Shown: piece by piece, positions 42,239-50,605 of the stretch
How positions within the stretch are numbered: the stretch's first letter is position 1
Layout of the letters: each line of letters begins with the position of its first letter
Assembly (NCBI GenBank): GCA_019695035.1
Contig: JAIBAU010000008.1
Location: 43,166-107,165 of the forward strand
Direction: 5' to 3'
DNA length: 64,000 nt
Source of the DNA: Caulobacteraceae bacterium
Lineage (GTDB): Bacteria; Pseudomonadota; Alphaproteobacteria; Caulobacterales; Caulobacteraceae
Made by a program: the position numbers and the translations under genes
The notes under the pieces: generated by a model
The model's database searches: none
Seen by the model: the letters and a program-made list of their open reading frames with translations, nothing else
What the model was told of the DNA's origin: nothing

Positions 42239-43597
42239 ATGAAGTTGAAGCTGTTCCTGATCGCGGCCCTGGGCGCCTGCGCCCACCCGGCGTCGAGCGT
42301 GAGCACCTCGCCCGAGGCGCACGCCGAGCTGCCCCCGGTCGGGGCCAGCGCGGCCCTGGTCATGGTTTCCGATACGGGACCGGCGACGCCGTCTTCGCCG
42401 GTGCCCTACAGCGCGATCAGTCCGGCCGGCGACGCCGGCGCCCTGATGGCCTGGCGCCAAGGCTTCATCGAACGCGCCGTGGCCCAGGGCGTGCGCCGCG
42501 AGACCGCCGAGCGGGAACTGGCCAATATCACCGTCGAGGCCGACGCCCTGCGCCTCGACCAGGCCCAGCCCGAGTATTCCACCAGCGCCGGCCTATATAT
42601 CCAGCGCGACACGGGCGAGGCGACGGTCAACCGCGCCCGCGCCAAGATGGCTCCATGGATGAGCGAGATCCCTTCGCGCTATGGGGTTCCGGCCGAGATC
42701 GTGGTCGGCATCTGGCGCCAGGAGTCCGATCTGGGCGGCAATCCGGGCAACTATGACGTGGTCAACACCCTGGCCACCCTGTCGGCGCTCAGCCAGCGCG
42801 CCTCGCCCGAGCGCACAGCCGCGCGTCGCCGCGACATGGAGGGCTATCTGGTCTCGGCGCTGAAGGCGATCGACCAGGGCAAGCTGACGCGGGCGGAGCT
42901 TCGCGGGTCCTGGGCCGGGGCGGTGGGCCAGGTCCAGTTCATGCCGACCCACATCCTCAACCTGGCCGTGGACGGCGACAACGACGGCCGGATCGACGTG
43001 CGCGGCTCCTCCCGCGACGCCCTGTTCTCGGCCGCGGCCCTGTTGCAGCGCGACGGCTGGCGCGCCGGCGAAGGCTGGCACCAGGAGGTGTCGCTGCCCG
43101 CCAATTTCGACTGGGAGCTCGTCGATGGTCCCGCCCGCCTGCCCGGCGAATGGGAGCGTATGGGCGTGCGCCGGGTGGACGGCCAGCCCTGGTCCGCCAA
43201 GGACGCCCAGGCTCCGGCTGTGCTTATTCTCCCCGCCGGCGCCAATGGTCCGGCCTATCTGGCCCTGCCCAATCACTTCGTGATCCGCCGCTACAACGGT
43301 TCGGTCACCTCGCCCCATTACGCCATGACGGTCGGGCTGGTGGCGGACCGCCTGATGGGACGCCCCGGCCCATCGAAGCCCTGGCCGGCCGAAACCCGCT
43401 TCCGGGTCGAGGACGTCGCAGCCGCCCAGCGCGCGCTGACGGCCATGGGTTTCAACACCAACGGCGCGGACGGCAAGATCGGTCCGGACACCCGCAACGC
43501 CGTGAAGGCCTGGCAGCGGGCCAATCACATCATTCCGGACGGCTATCTGACCTCGGCGCTGATCGCGCAGATCACGGCGCAGGCGGCCGGGCGCTGA
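42239..43597 (+). CDS. Lytic murein transglycosylase (MltB-like) with C-terminal peptidoglycan-binding domain
   Basis: The 452-aa enzyme cleaves glycan strands to 1,6-anhydro products. An N-terminal signal ending LGAC may be a lipobox. The SLT_2 domain (about 65-370) carries the catalytic Glu in GIWRQESDLGG, and SWAGAVGQVQFMPTHIL and DGDNDGRIDVRGS are further family motifs. A PG_binding_1 domain (about 390-450) shows AAQRALTAMGFNTNGADGKIGPDTRNAVKAWQ. The stop TGA (43595-43597) abuts directly on the stop of the convergent MFS gene. Confidence 0.93.
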   Translation: MKLKLFLIAALGACAHPASSVSTSPEAHAELPPVGASAALVMVSDTGPATPSSPVPYSAISPAGDAGALMAWRQGFIERAVAQGVRRETAERELANITVEADALRLDQAQPEYSTSAGLYIQRDTGEATVNRARAKMAPWMSEIPSRYGVPAEIVVGIWRQESDLGGNPGNYDVVNTLATLSALSQRASPERTAARRRDMEGYLVSALKAIDQGKLTRAELRGSWAGAVGQVQFMPTHILNLAVDGDNDGRIDVRGSSRDALFSAAALLQRDGWRAGEGWHQEVSLPANFDWELVDGPARLPGEWERMGVRRVDGQPWSAKDAQAPAVLILPAGANGPAYLALPNHFVIRRYNGSVTSPHYAMTVGLVADRLMGRPGPSKPWPAETRFRVEDVAAAQRALTAMGFNTNGADGKIGPDTRNAVKAWQRANHIIPDGYLTSALIAQITAQAAGR

Positions 43598-44956
43598 TCA
43601 GACCGGCGCGCCCGGGTTCGGCCCGGGCGTCTCGACCGCCACCACGCCCGCGGTCTTCAACACGCGGTCGGCGTAGGCGAACCAGACGAGGCCCAGCAGC
43701 GCCGCCAGGTTCATCAGGTAAGGGGCGAAGCTCCGCCACTCGTAGAGCGCCACCCCAAGGATCGGGGACACCAGCCAGCACGCCCCGTTGACCGCGGCCA
43801 CGGCGCCCGCGACCGTGCCCTGCTCGTCGGCCTTCACGGCCAGGGAGGCGCCGGCCGTGAATCCGGGACGCGTGAAGCCGAAACCCAGGCTGAGCAAGGC
43901 GAAGCCGATCACCACCGAGAAGTAGCTGGGCGCGATCATCAGCAGCACGTTGCCCGCCGCCGCCAGCATGGCCCCGTAGCGGATCAGCTCCTTGGGCCCG
44001 AGGTCGAGCATCCGGATAAGGCCCCACTGGGCGATCAGGGCCGCGGCGGCCCCGGCGAACATGGCGATGCCGATGAAGGCCTGGGCATGGGCCGGCGTCT
44101 CGCCGAGGGCGTCGATGATGTGGAAACCCAGCACCTGGGTGTTCAGGGCCTGGGCCGATCCCATGACGAAGCCGTAGGTGATGAAGGGCTGGACCCGCGG
44201 ATCTCGCCAGATCGAGGTCTTGGGGGCCGCGGCGTGGGTCGGTCGGCGCCCCTGGGCCGTGGCCCGGAAGTCGCCGGCCGGCAGGAGACGCCAGATCAGC
44301 AGGGTCACCGTCCCCCCCACCGCCGCGAAGGCGAACATGGGACCCGCGAGACCTATGCCGGGCAGGACGAAGAAGGGCGCAAGCGCCGGACCGACGATGG
44401 TTCCCAGGCCGAAGGCCGATGCCAGCAGGGCCATCGACCCCGTCCTCTGCGCCCGACTGGTGCGGTCCGCGATATAGGCCTGCGCCGCCGGGTTGGCCGC
44501 CGCCCCGATGAGGCCGTAGATGGAGCGCGCAATCGCCATGCCGGCCAGTATGGCCAGCGGGGTCGCCAGTTGGGCCAGGCCGGCCAGCACCACGGCGCCG
44601 AACAGCAGCATCGACAGGCTGAAGCCCCCCAGGCCCACGATCATCATCGCCTTGCGCCCCCGCCGGTCCGACTGGTGCGCCCAGAACGGCGACGTGACGG
44701 TCCAGAACAGCGCGGACAGCGAGAAGACCGAGGCGATCAGGGTGTCGCCGATTCCGATCTCGCGCCCGATCGCCGGCATCACCGTGACCAGCGCGTTCCC
44801 GCCCGCCGCCGTGGTCATCAGGGCGGCGAACACCAGGGCGAAGGCCGTGTTCGACAGGCCCTTCGCCGGCGCCGGGGCCGCCGCCTTTTTCCGCCCTTGA
44901 GGCGGGCGCTTGGCGGTTGCATGGTGCGCCGTCTCAGGTGGGGGAATTTCGGGCAT
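43598..44956 (-). CDS. MFS transporter (TetA-like topology)
   Basis: The 452-aa membrane protein has twelve predicted helices. The cytoplasmic loop 2-3 motif appears as SPFWAHQSDRRGRKAMMIVG, matching the MFS D-R-x-G-R-R pattern, and motif C-like glycine residues lie in GSMALLASAFGLGTIVGPALAP in helix 5. That last motif marks antiporters, so drug or metabolite efflux is likely. The N-terminal 35 residues are Pro/Ala/Lys-rich. ATG 44956 is used, although no clear ribosome binding site is visible. The start codon overlaps the divergent M20 start on the other strand. Confidence 0.88.
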   Translation of the reverse strand: MPEIPPPETAHHATAKRPPQGRKKAAAPAPAKGLSNTAFALVFAALMTTAAGGNALVTVMPAIGREIGIGDTLIASVFSLSALFWTVTSPFWAHQSDRRGRKAMMIVGLGGFSLSMLLFGAVVLAGLAQLATPLAILAGMAIARSIYGLIGAAANPAAQAYIADRTSRAQRTGSMALLASAFGLGTIVGPALAPFFVLPGIGLAGPMFAFAAVGGTVTLLIWRLLPAGDFRATAQGRRPTHAAAPKTSIWRDPRVQPFITYGFVMGSAQALNTQVLGFHIIDALGETPAHAQAFIGIAMFAGAAAALIAQWGLIRMLDLGPKELIRYGAMLAAAGNVLLMIAPSYFSVVIGFALLSLGFGFTRPGFTAGASLAVKADEQGTVAGAVAAVNGACWLVSPILGVALYEWRSFAPYLMNLAALLGLVWFAYADRVLKTAGVVAVETPGPNPGAPV

Positions 44957-46283
44957 GGGCGGTCTTAGAACATTTGGAGCGGCGGCCGGGTTCGCGGCGC
45001 TGCTGTCGGGCCTCGTCGCGCCCTCGGCATACGCCCTGTCAGACGCCCAGGTCGAGGCCGTGCGCGCAGCGGCGGCGAGGGAGCAGCCCAAGGTCGTGGC
45101 CTGGCGGCGCGACATCCACCAGCATCCGGAGCTGGCCAACTCCGAGGTCCGCACCGCCAAGCTGGTCGCCGATCACCTGAAGAAGCTGGGTCTGGAGGTC
45201 CGCACCGGGGTGGCCGGCACGGGGGTGGTCGGCGTGCTGCGGGGCGGCAAGCCCGGCGGGGTCGTGGCCCTGCGCGCCGACATGGACGCCCTGCCGGTGC
45301 TCGAGGCTACCGGCCTGCCCTTCGCCTCGCGCGCCACCGGAACCTTCAACGGCGCGACCGTGCCCGTCGCCCATGCCTGCGGCCACGACGGCCATGTCGC
45401 CATGCTCATGGGGGCCGCAGAGGTGCTGGCCGGCATGAAGGCCGACATCCCCGGAACCATCGTCTTCATCTTCCAGCCCGCCGAGGAAGGCCCCCCGGCC
45501 GGCCAGCGCGGCGGGGCCCAGGTCATGGTCGAGCAAGGCGCCCTCGCCAATCCCGCGCCGACGGCCATCTTCGGCATCCACTCGCTCAAGCAGCCGGCCA
45601 ACACCCTGTGGTATCGGCCGGGCCCCCTGATGGCCGCCGCCGATCAGATCCACATCAAGCTGAAGGGCAAGCAGACGCACGGCGCCTGGCCCTGGCAGGG
45701 CATCGACATCGTCGGCGTCGGCAGCCAGATCGTCACCGCCCTGCACGCCGTGGCCTCGCGCCAGATGGATGTGCGCATCCCGCTGGTGCTGACCATCGCC
45801 ACCTTCAACGCCGGCGTGCGCTACAACATCATCCCCGAGGAGGCGTCCCTCACCGGCACGCTTCGCACCTTCGACGCGGCCCAGCGCGCCGACGTGAAGG
45901 CCCGCATCGTCAAGACCGCGAAGGACATCGCCGACGCCTGGGGAGCCACGGCGGACGTTTCATTCGTCGAAAGCGGTCCCGTGACCCGGAACGACCCGGC
46001 GCTCGCCGACGAGATCCTGCCCGACCTGCGCCTCGCCGCCGGCTCCAGCGACATGGTCGACAACGCCATCCTGCCGACGACGGTTTCGGAGGACTTCAGC
46101 TACTACCAGCAGCAGATCCCCGGCGTGTTCGTCTTCCTGGGCGTCACCCCGCCCGGCGTTAGCCAGGCCGACGCCCCCCCCAACCACTCGCCCATGTTCG
46201 ACACCTACGAACCGGCCATGGAGGTGGGCGTGCGCACCCATGTGATGCTGGCGCTGGGCTATCTGGAACGGCATCGGGGCTAG
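44955..46283 (+). CDS. Exported M20 family amidohydrolase
   Basis: The 442-aa zinc amidohydrolase resembles hippurate/N-acyl-amino-acid hydrolases. A signal peptide (about 1-28, ending PSAYALS) is followed by RRDIHQHPELAN, LRADMDALPVLE, HACGHDGHVAMLMGAA and FIFQPAEEGPP. These contain the metal ligands and the catalytic Glu of the family. The dimerisation domain follows after about 200. ATG 44955 has GGGGGAA upstream. Export distinguishes it from the cytoplasmic members. Confidence 0.9.
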   Translation: MGGLRTFGAAAGFAALLSGLVAPSAYALSDAQVEAVRAAAAREQPKVVAWRRDIHQHPELANSEVRTAKLVADHLKKLGLEVRTGVAGTGVVGVLRGGKPGGVVALRADMDALPVLEATGLPFASRATGTFNGATVPVAHACGHDGHVAMLMGAAEVLAGMKADIPGTIVFIFQPAEEGPPAGQRGGAQVMVEQGALANPAPTAIFGIHSLKQPANTLWYRPGPLMAAADQIHIKLKGKQTHGAWPWQGIDIVGVGSQIVTALHAVASRQMDVRIPLVLTIATFNAGVRYNIIPEEASLTGTLRTFDAAQRADVKARIVKTAKDIADAWGATADVSFVESGPVTRNDPALADEILPDLRLAAGSSDMVDNAILPTTVSEDFSYYQQQIPGVFVFLGVTPPGVSQADAPPNHSPMFDTYEPAMEVGVRTHVMLALGYLERHRG

Positions 46284-46305
46284 GGTGCGGCGACGGCAAC
46301 GCCCC

Positions 46306-46345
46306 CTTAAGCATTAACGGCGCACAGTCCCGCCCGGTTAACCAA
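46306..46345 (+). promoter_or_regulatory. CtrA-like half sites upstream of motA
   Basis: TTAA (46306-46309), TTAAC (46313-46317) and TTAACCAA (46338-46345) lie in the 81-bp gap before motA. TTAACCA is the well-known CtrA half site in Caulobacter and the last box matches seven of eight bases. Spacing does not fit the full TTAA-N7-TTAA box, so this is suggestive only. Confidence 0.35.
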
Positions 46346-46364
46346 AATCGGGCGGCGACTACCC

Positions 46365-47240
46365 ATGTTTCAGATCATCGGCATCGTGCTGCTGTTCGGC
46401 CTCGTGTTCGGCAGCTTCCTGATCTCGGGCGGCAACATGGCCGTCATCCTGCACGCCCTGCCGCACGAACTGATGTGCATCTTCGGCGCGGGCATCGCCG
46501 CCTTCCTGATCTCGAACAAGGTCTCGACCATCAAGGGAACGCTGGGCGGCTTCGGCAAGATCTTCGGCGGTCCCAAGTTCAAGGCGCAGGACTATCGCGA
46601 CCTGCTGACCCTGCTCTTCCTGCTCACCAAGACCATGAAGTCCAAGGGGGTCATCGCCCTGGAAAGCCACATCGAGAAGCCGCACGACTCCTCGATCTTC
46701 AATCGCTTCCCCAAGATCGTGAAGGATCACTTCGCCCTCGACTTCATCTGCGACACCCTGCGCATGATGACGATGAACCTCGAAGATCCTCACCAGATCG
46801 AGGACGCCATGGAAAAGCAGCTGGAGAAGCACCACCACGAGGCCCAGGCTCCGGCCCACGCGCTGCAGAACCTGGCCGACGCCCTGCCGGCGCTTGGCAT
46901 CGTCGCCGCCGTGCTGGGCGTGATCAAGACGATGGGCGCCATCACCGAGCCGCCGGAAATCCTGGGCGGCATGATCGGCGGCGCGCTTGTCGGCACCTTC
47001 CTCGGCGTCTTCCTGGCCTATGGCCTGGTCGGCCCGATGGCCACCCGGCTGAAGGAGGTCGTCGACGAAGACGGCCAGTTCTACAAGATCATTCAGCAGG
47101 TTCTGGTCGCCCACCTGCACGGCAACGCCGCCCAGATCTCCGTCGAGATCGGCCGCGGTTCGGTGCCCTCGGGCGCCCAGCCCAGCTTCACCGAACTCGA
47201 GGAGGCCCTGTCGGCGGCTCCGATGGAAGCCGCCGCCTGA
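46365..47240 (+). CDS. motA: Flagellar motor stator protein MotA
   Basis: MotA forms the proton-driven stator with MotB. The 291-aa product has four helices, beginning MFQIIGIVLLFGLVFGSF. The cytoplasmic loop has KSKGVIALESHIEKPHDSSIF and charged residues that touch FliG. ADALPALGIVAAVLGVIKTMGAI and GALVGTFLGVFLAYGLVGPM form the third and fourth helices, including the Pro pair that lines the channel. Length and order are canonical. motB is not in this window. A 12-bp hairpin follows at 47263. Confidence 0.95.
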   Translation: MFQIIGIVLLFGLVFGSFLISGGNMAVILHALPHELMCIFGAGIAAFLISNKVSTIKGTLGGFGKIFGGPKFKAQDYRDLLTLLFLLTKTMKSKGVIALESHIEKPHDSSIFNRFPKIVKDHFALDFICDTLRMMTMNLEDPHQIEDAMEKQLEKHHHEAQAPAHALQNLADALPALGIVAAVLGVIKTMGAITEPPEILGGMIGGALVGTFLGVFLAYGLVGPMATRLKEVVDEDGQFYKIIQQVLVAHLHGNAAQISVEIGRGSVPSGAQPSFTELEEALSAAPMEAAA

Positions 47241-47262
47241 ACTTGCCGCCCATCTGCGAAGA

Positions 47263-47291
47263 CGAACGCCGCCACCCGTTGGCGGCGTTCG
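47263..47291 (+). terminator. Hairpin downstream of motA
   Basis: CGAACGCCGCCA (47263-47274) pairs with 47280-47291 over 12 perfect base pairs around a five-base loop. The following CATTTC is a weak U-tract. It is probably the motA terminator. Confidence 0.75.
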
Positions 47292-47322
47292 CATTTCAGC
47301 CTCAAAATCTCGATCACGGCTT

Positions 47323-47340
47323 GATCACGGCCGCGTGATC
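47323..47340. promoter_or_regulatory. Palindrome GATCACG-N4-CGTGATC upstream of the first lipoprotein gene
   Basis: Seven-bp perfect arms (47323-47329 and 47334-47340) contain the TCACG-N4-CGTGA core also found at 47771-47784 and 48313-48326. A partial direct copy GATCACGGC lies just before it at 47312-47320. It ends 78 bp before the start codon at 47419. No good -35/-10 pair at the same spacing as in the other two copies is seen. Confidence 0.5.
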
Positions 47341-47418
47341 TCGCCACATTCGACCGGCCTCCTGAGGCCGGAGCAGCGAGGCAGTCTCGCGCGTCTCCGC
47401 AACCCGGAAGGAACCCCC

Positions 47419-47658
47419 ATGATCCGCAAGCTGTTCGTCGCCGCCACCGCCATCGCCGCCCTCGCCGCGGCCGCCTGCACGCCCAAGGCTCCCGAAGCGC
47501 CCGCCCAGCCGCCGGTGGAAGAGACGACCTCACCGACCACCACGGGCGATCAAGCGGTCCCCGGAGAGGAGTCGACCCCCCAGGACGAGACCGCCCAGGC
47601 CGGCACGGCCGAAACGCAAGCTTCGGGCGGCGCCCCGGCCGCCCCCGAAAAGAAGTAG
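47419..47658 (+). CDS. Small lipoprotein, first of three in tandem
   Basis: The 79-aa product has a signal MIRKLFVAATAIAALAAAAC with the lipidated Cys at residue 20, followed by a Thr/Pro/Glu-rich tail with no fold signal. The N-terminal pattern MIRK(L/I) is shared with the genes at 47888 and 48431. The start ATG 47419 has GGAAGGAA upstream. The tail differs from the other two (acidic and Pro-rich rather than Ala-Asp repeats). Function unknown; envelope location is inferred. Confidence 0.75.
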   Translation: MIRKLFVAATAIAALAAAACTPKAPEAPAQPPVEETTSPTTTGDQAVPGEESTPQDETAQAGTAETQASGGAPAAPEKK

Positions 47659-47768
47659 TCGCGTATCAGCGAAAAAATCTGGCGGCCCGCCTCCTCCGGG
47701 CGGGTCGTCAATTTCGTTTGTGATTCCTAGCCTTGCCGCGGGGGGATATACACGCCCGCTCGCGAAAC

Positions 47769-47821
47769 GATCACGCGGGCGTGAGAATCCGCTTGCCGCC
47801 GGGCGAAAGTATGCGTTCTCT
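47769..47821 (+). promoter_or_regulatory. Palindrome and promoter of the second lipoprotein gene
   Basis: TCACG (47771-47775) and CGTGA (47780-47784) form the palindrome, within GATCACG-N4-CGTGAGA. TTGCCG at 47793-47798, a 17-bp spacer, and TTCTCT at 47816-47821 form a -35/-10-like pair. The palindrome centre is 15.5 bp before the -35, exactly as at 48311-48363. Confidence 0.55.
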
Positions 47822-47887
47822 GCCCCCGGGGGCTTCTCGAGTTCTTCGGGCGGCTTACCGACTACATCTCTCAAGGGACCCAGAGAC

Positions 47888-48142
47888 ATGATCCGCAAGA
47901 TCCTCATCGCTTCCGTGGCCGTCGCCGCCCTTTCGGTCGCCGCCTGCCAGAAGAAGGAAGAAGCTCCGGCCGACGCCGCCGCTCCGGCCGCTGACGCCGC
48001 CGCTGCTCCGGCCGCCGACGCTGCTCCGGCCGCTGACGCCGCCGCCACCGACGCCGCTGCTCCGGCCGCTGACGCCGCCGCTGCTCCGGCCGCTGACGCT
48101 TCGGCCTCTGCCGAGGCTCCGGCTGCCGAAGAGAAGCACTAA
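47888..48142 (+). CDS. Small Ala/Asp-rich lipoprotein, second of three
   Basis: The 84-aa product has a signal MIRKILIASVAVAALSVAAC with the lipobox Cys at residue 20, then QKKEEAP. About 60 residues of ADAAAPAADAAA-type repeats follow, encoded by a GCTCCGGCCGCTGACGCC-like tandem repeat. It is nearly identical to the 48431 gene over the first 26 residues and in part of the 5' leader (AAGGGACCC). A hairpin terminator follows. Function unknown; it may be a structural lipoprotein or an entericidin-like stress lipoprotein. Confidence 0.8.
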   Translation: MIRKILIASVAVAALSVAACQKKEEAPADAAAPAADAAAAPAADAAPAADAAATDAAAPAADAAAAPAADASASAEAPAAEEKH

Positions 48143-48163
48143 GGTTCATCTGAACCTGACGGG

Positions 48164-48192
48164 TCGGGCCGCCCTCATGGGCGGCCCGATTT
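48164..48192 (+). terminator. Terminator of the second lipoprotein gene
   Basis: TCGGGCCGCCC (48164-48174) pairs with GGGCGGCCCGA (48179-48189) around TCAT. TTT follows at 48190-48192. Confidence 0.8.
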
Positions 48193-48310
48193 CCGCCATA
48201 CTGCATTTCAAGGCCAGTTCGGCAGGTGATCACGCCGGCAGCCTTTGTAGAACAAGCCCCGAGCATGCAGCGGCCGTCCCTTCCGGCCAGCTTCGCCGGG
48301 CTCAAAATGT

Positions 48311-48363
48311 GATCACGAACCCGTGAGAACGCGCTTGCCGCGCGCATCAAAAACGCGTTATCT
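48311..48363 (+). promoter_or_regulatory. Palindrome and promoter of the third lipoprotein gene
   Basis: GATCACG (48311-48317), N4, CGTGA (48322-48326). TTGCCG at 48335-48340, a 17-bp spacer and TTATCT at 48358-48363 form the promoter-like pair. The order and distances equal those at 47769-47821, with the GATCACG, CGTGAGAA and CGCTTGCCG blocks conserved and the 17-bp spacer sequence diverged. Confidence 0.6.
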
Positions 48364-48430
48364 CCCCGACCGAAGCCGCGAGATTCTTTCGAGGGGCTTC
48401 GCCAACATTTTCTCGAAGGGACCCTGAGAA

Positions 48431-48715
48431 ATGATCCGCAAGATCCTCGTTGCCTCCGTGGCCGTCGCCGCTCTGTCGATCGCCGCTTGCCAGAAGAAGG
48501 AAGAAGCTGCGACCGGTGAAGCCGCCGCTGCTGACGCCGCTGCCGCCGCCGACACCGCCGCTGACGCTTCGGCCACCGCCACGGAAGCCGCTGGCGACGC
48601 CGCTGCCGCCGCTGGTGACGCCGCCGCCGCCGCTGGCGACGCCGCTGCCGCTCCGGCTGCTGACGCCGCTGCCGCTCCGGCTGCCGACGCCGCTGCCCCG
48701 GCTGAAAAGAAGTAA
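48431..48715 (+). CDS. Small Ala/Asp-rich lipoprotein, third of three
   Basis: The 94-aa product is a close paralogue of the 47888 gene: signal MIRKILVASVAVAALSIAAC with Cys at 20, then QKKEEA. An Ala-rich tail follows with AAGDAAAA and PAADAAAA units and a terminal PAEKK. Length differences come from the repeat region. The leader and promoter also match, so the duplication included the regulatory DNA. A strong terminator follows at 48747. Anchored in the envelope by inference; role unknown. Confidence 0.8.
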   Translation: MIRKILVASVAVAALSIAACQKKEEAATGEAAAADAAAAADTAADASATATEAAGDAAAAAGDAAAAAGDAAAAPAADAAAAPAADAAAPAEKK

Positions 48716-48746
48716 TCTCGACGCCCCTCACGGGGTAAGAGATGGA

Positions 48747-48773
48747 GGGCCGCTCTCACGAGCGGCCCTTTTT
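48747..48773 (+). terminator. Terminator of the third lipoprotein gene
   Basis: GGGCCGCTC (48747-48755) pairs with GAGCGGCCC (48760-48768) around TCAC. TTTTT follows at 48769-48773. It ends 10 bp before the mnmC start. Confidence 0.9.
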
Positions 48774-48782
48774 CTTTGCCTG

Positions 48783-50570
48783 ATGCCCGACAACGATCCG
48801 CAATTGATCTGGACCGAGGACGGCGCGCCGCGATCGCGCCGGTTCGACGACGTCTATTTCTCCGCAGAGGACGGCTTGGGGGAATCGCGGGCCGTTTTCC
48901 TGGCAGGCAGCCGGCTCCCCGAGGCGTGGAAGGACCGCCCGCATTTCACGGTCGCCGAGTTGGGCTTCGGCAGCGGGCTGAACATCGCGGCCTTGCTCGA
49001 ACTCTGGGCTCGCACCCGGCCGGAAGGCGCTCGGCTTCACGTCTTCTCAGTGGAGGGCTATCCGATGCCGGCCGCCGACGCGGCTCGGGCCCTGGCGCGC
49101 TGGCCCGAGCTTGAAACGGCCGCCGGCGCCCTGACCGCCGTCTGGCCGACCACGCCGGGCTTCCATCGGATTGACCTTCCCCCCTGGAATGCTGTCCTCG
49201 ACGTGGCTGTCATGGACGCCCGTGACGCTCTTGCGCTTTGGTCCGGGCGGGCCGACGCCTGGTTTCTGGACGGCTTCGCTCCCTCCACCAATCCCGGCAT
49301 GTGGAGCGACGAAATTCTGGGGCTGGTCGCCGCCCGCTCTGCGCCCGGCGCTCGGCTCGCGAGTTTCACCGTAGCCGGCGCGGTGCGGCGCGGACTGCAG
49401 GCGGCAGGCTTCGAGGTCGAAAAGCGGCCGGGCTTCGGGCGCAAGCGAGAGCGGCTGGAAGCGGTGTTGCCCGGCGGGCCAACGGAAGCGTCGCGTCCAA
49501 GCGTGGCCATCCTCGGCGCGGGGATCGCGGGAGCGGCCCTGTGTCGGGCCTTGCGGGCCGAAGGCGTCACCCCCGTGGTCTTCGACAAGGCAGGATCCGG
49601 GGCCGGGGCCTCCGGGAACCGTGCAGCTCTCGTCACCCCCCGCTTCGACGCCGGTGGCGGCCCCCGCGCGGCCTTCTTCGTCCAGGCCTTCGCGCGCGCG
49701 GTGGCGCTTTATGACCAGACCCCGCACGCCGTACTCGCAAGGGGCGTAATCCAGTTGGAGTCGGGGCCGCGCGATCCGGCGCGGTTCGACCAGATCGCGG
49801 GTCAGCCCGGTTGGCGGTCGCGGAGCCTTAGCCGTGTTGGACCTTACGAAGCTTCGACGCGACTTGGCGAGCAGTCGCAGCGCGGGGGTCTCTGGCTTGA
49901 AGACGGCTTTGTAGTCGAACCCCAGGCGGTCCTGGCGGACTGGCTCGGGAGCGCGGTGTCGATCGCCGACGTCGCCGCGATAAGCCGCAATGGACGTGGA
50001 TGGAGTCTAAGCGATCCCGAAGGCCGCGAGATCGCCGTGGCGGACGCGGTCGTTCTCGCGGCCGGCTGGGGCCTTGGCGCCTTGCGGCCAGACCTGAAAC
50101 TGACCCCCGCGCGCGGGCAAGTCACTCTCGTCCGCGACGTTGCGGCCGCGGCTGCAGCCTGGGGAGGTTACGTCGTTCCCACCCGGGAGGGCCTCCTCTT
50201 CGGCGCGACCTTCGACCGAAACGATACCGGTATCGAGGCGCGGGAGGCGGACAACCAGCGGAATCTCGAAACGCTCGCCCAGGTTCGCCCCCAACTCGCG
50301 GCCGAGCTTGCGGGCCACAGCCTGGAGGCTCGCGCTGCAATTCGCGCCACGACGCCCGACCACCTTCCCTACGCCGGGGCGCTCGCGCCGGGCCTCTGGG
50401 TTCTGGGCGGCCTGGGCGCCCGCGGCTTCACGACCGCTCCCCTGCTCGCTGAACACCTGGCGGCCCGGATCGTCGGCCGTCCCTCGCCGCTTCCTGACGA
50501 CCTGGGCCGACGCCTGGAACCGACAAGGCCTTCCGCCACTTCCGCTGGAGCCGACCCTGTTCTATCCTGA
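48783..50570 (+). CDS. mnmC: Bifunctional tRNA 5-methylaminomethyl-2-thiouridine biosynthesis protein MnmC
   Basis: MnmC finishes the mnm5s2U34 modification of tRNA wobble bases. The 595-aa fusion has an N-terminal SAM methyltransferase (MnmC2, about 1-235). It carries the lead WTEDGAPRSRRFDDVYFS, VAELGFGSGLN and the DAWFLDGFAPSTNPGMWS block. A C-terminal FAD oxidoreductase (MnmC1, about 240-575) starts with AILGAGIAGAALCRAL and ends GGLGARGFTTAPLLAEHLA. Both halves look complete. ATG 48783 directly follows the terminator of the preceding gene, so it needs its own promoter or read-through. Confidence 0.95.
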   Translation: MPDNDPQLIWTEDGAPRSRRFDDVYFSAEDGLGESRAVFLAGSRLPEAWKDRPHFTVAELGFGSGLNIAALLELWARTRPEGARLHVFSVEGYPMPAADAARALARWPELETAAGALTAVWPTTPGFHRIDLPPWNAVLDVAVMDARDALALWSGRADAWFLDGFAPSTNPGMWSDEILGLVAARSAPGARLASFTVAGAVRRGLQAAGFEVEKRPGFGRKRERLEAVLPGGPTEASRPSVAILGAGIAGAALCRALRAEGVTPVVFDKAGSGAGASGNRAALVTPRFDAGGGPRAAFFVQAFARAVALYDQTPHAVLARGVIQLESGPRDPARFDQIAGQPGWRSRSLSRVGPYEASTRLGEQSQRGGLWLEDGFVVEPQAVLADWLGSAVSIADVAAISRNGRGWSLSDPEGREIAVADAVVLAAGWGLGALRPDLKLTPARGQVTLVRDVAAAAAAWGGYVVPTREGLLFGATFDRNDTGIEAREADNQRNLETLAQVRPQLAAELAGHSLEARAAIRATTPDHLPYAGALAPGLWVLGGLGARGFTTAPLLAEHLAARIVGRPSPLPDDLGRRLEPTRPSATSAGADPVLS

Positions 50571-50605
50571 GATGGCAGGGGAACGCTTATGATGAGGAAG
50601 TTTCC

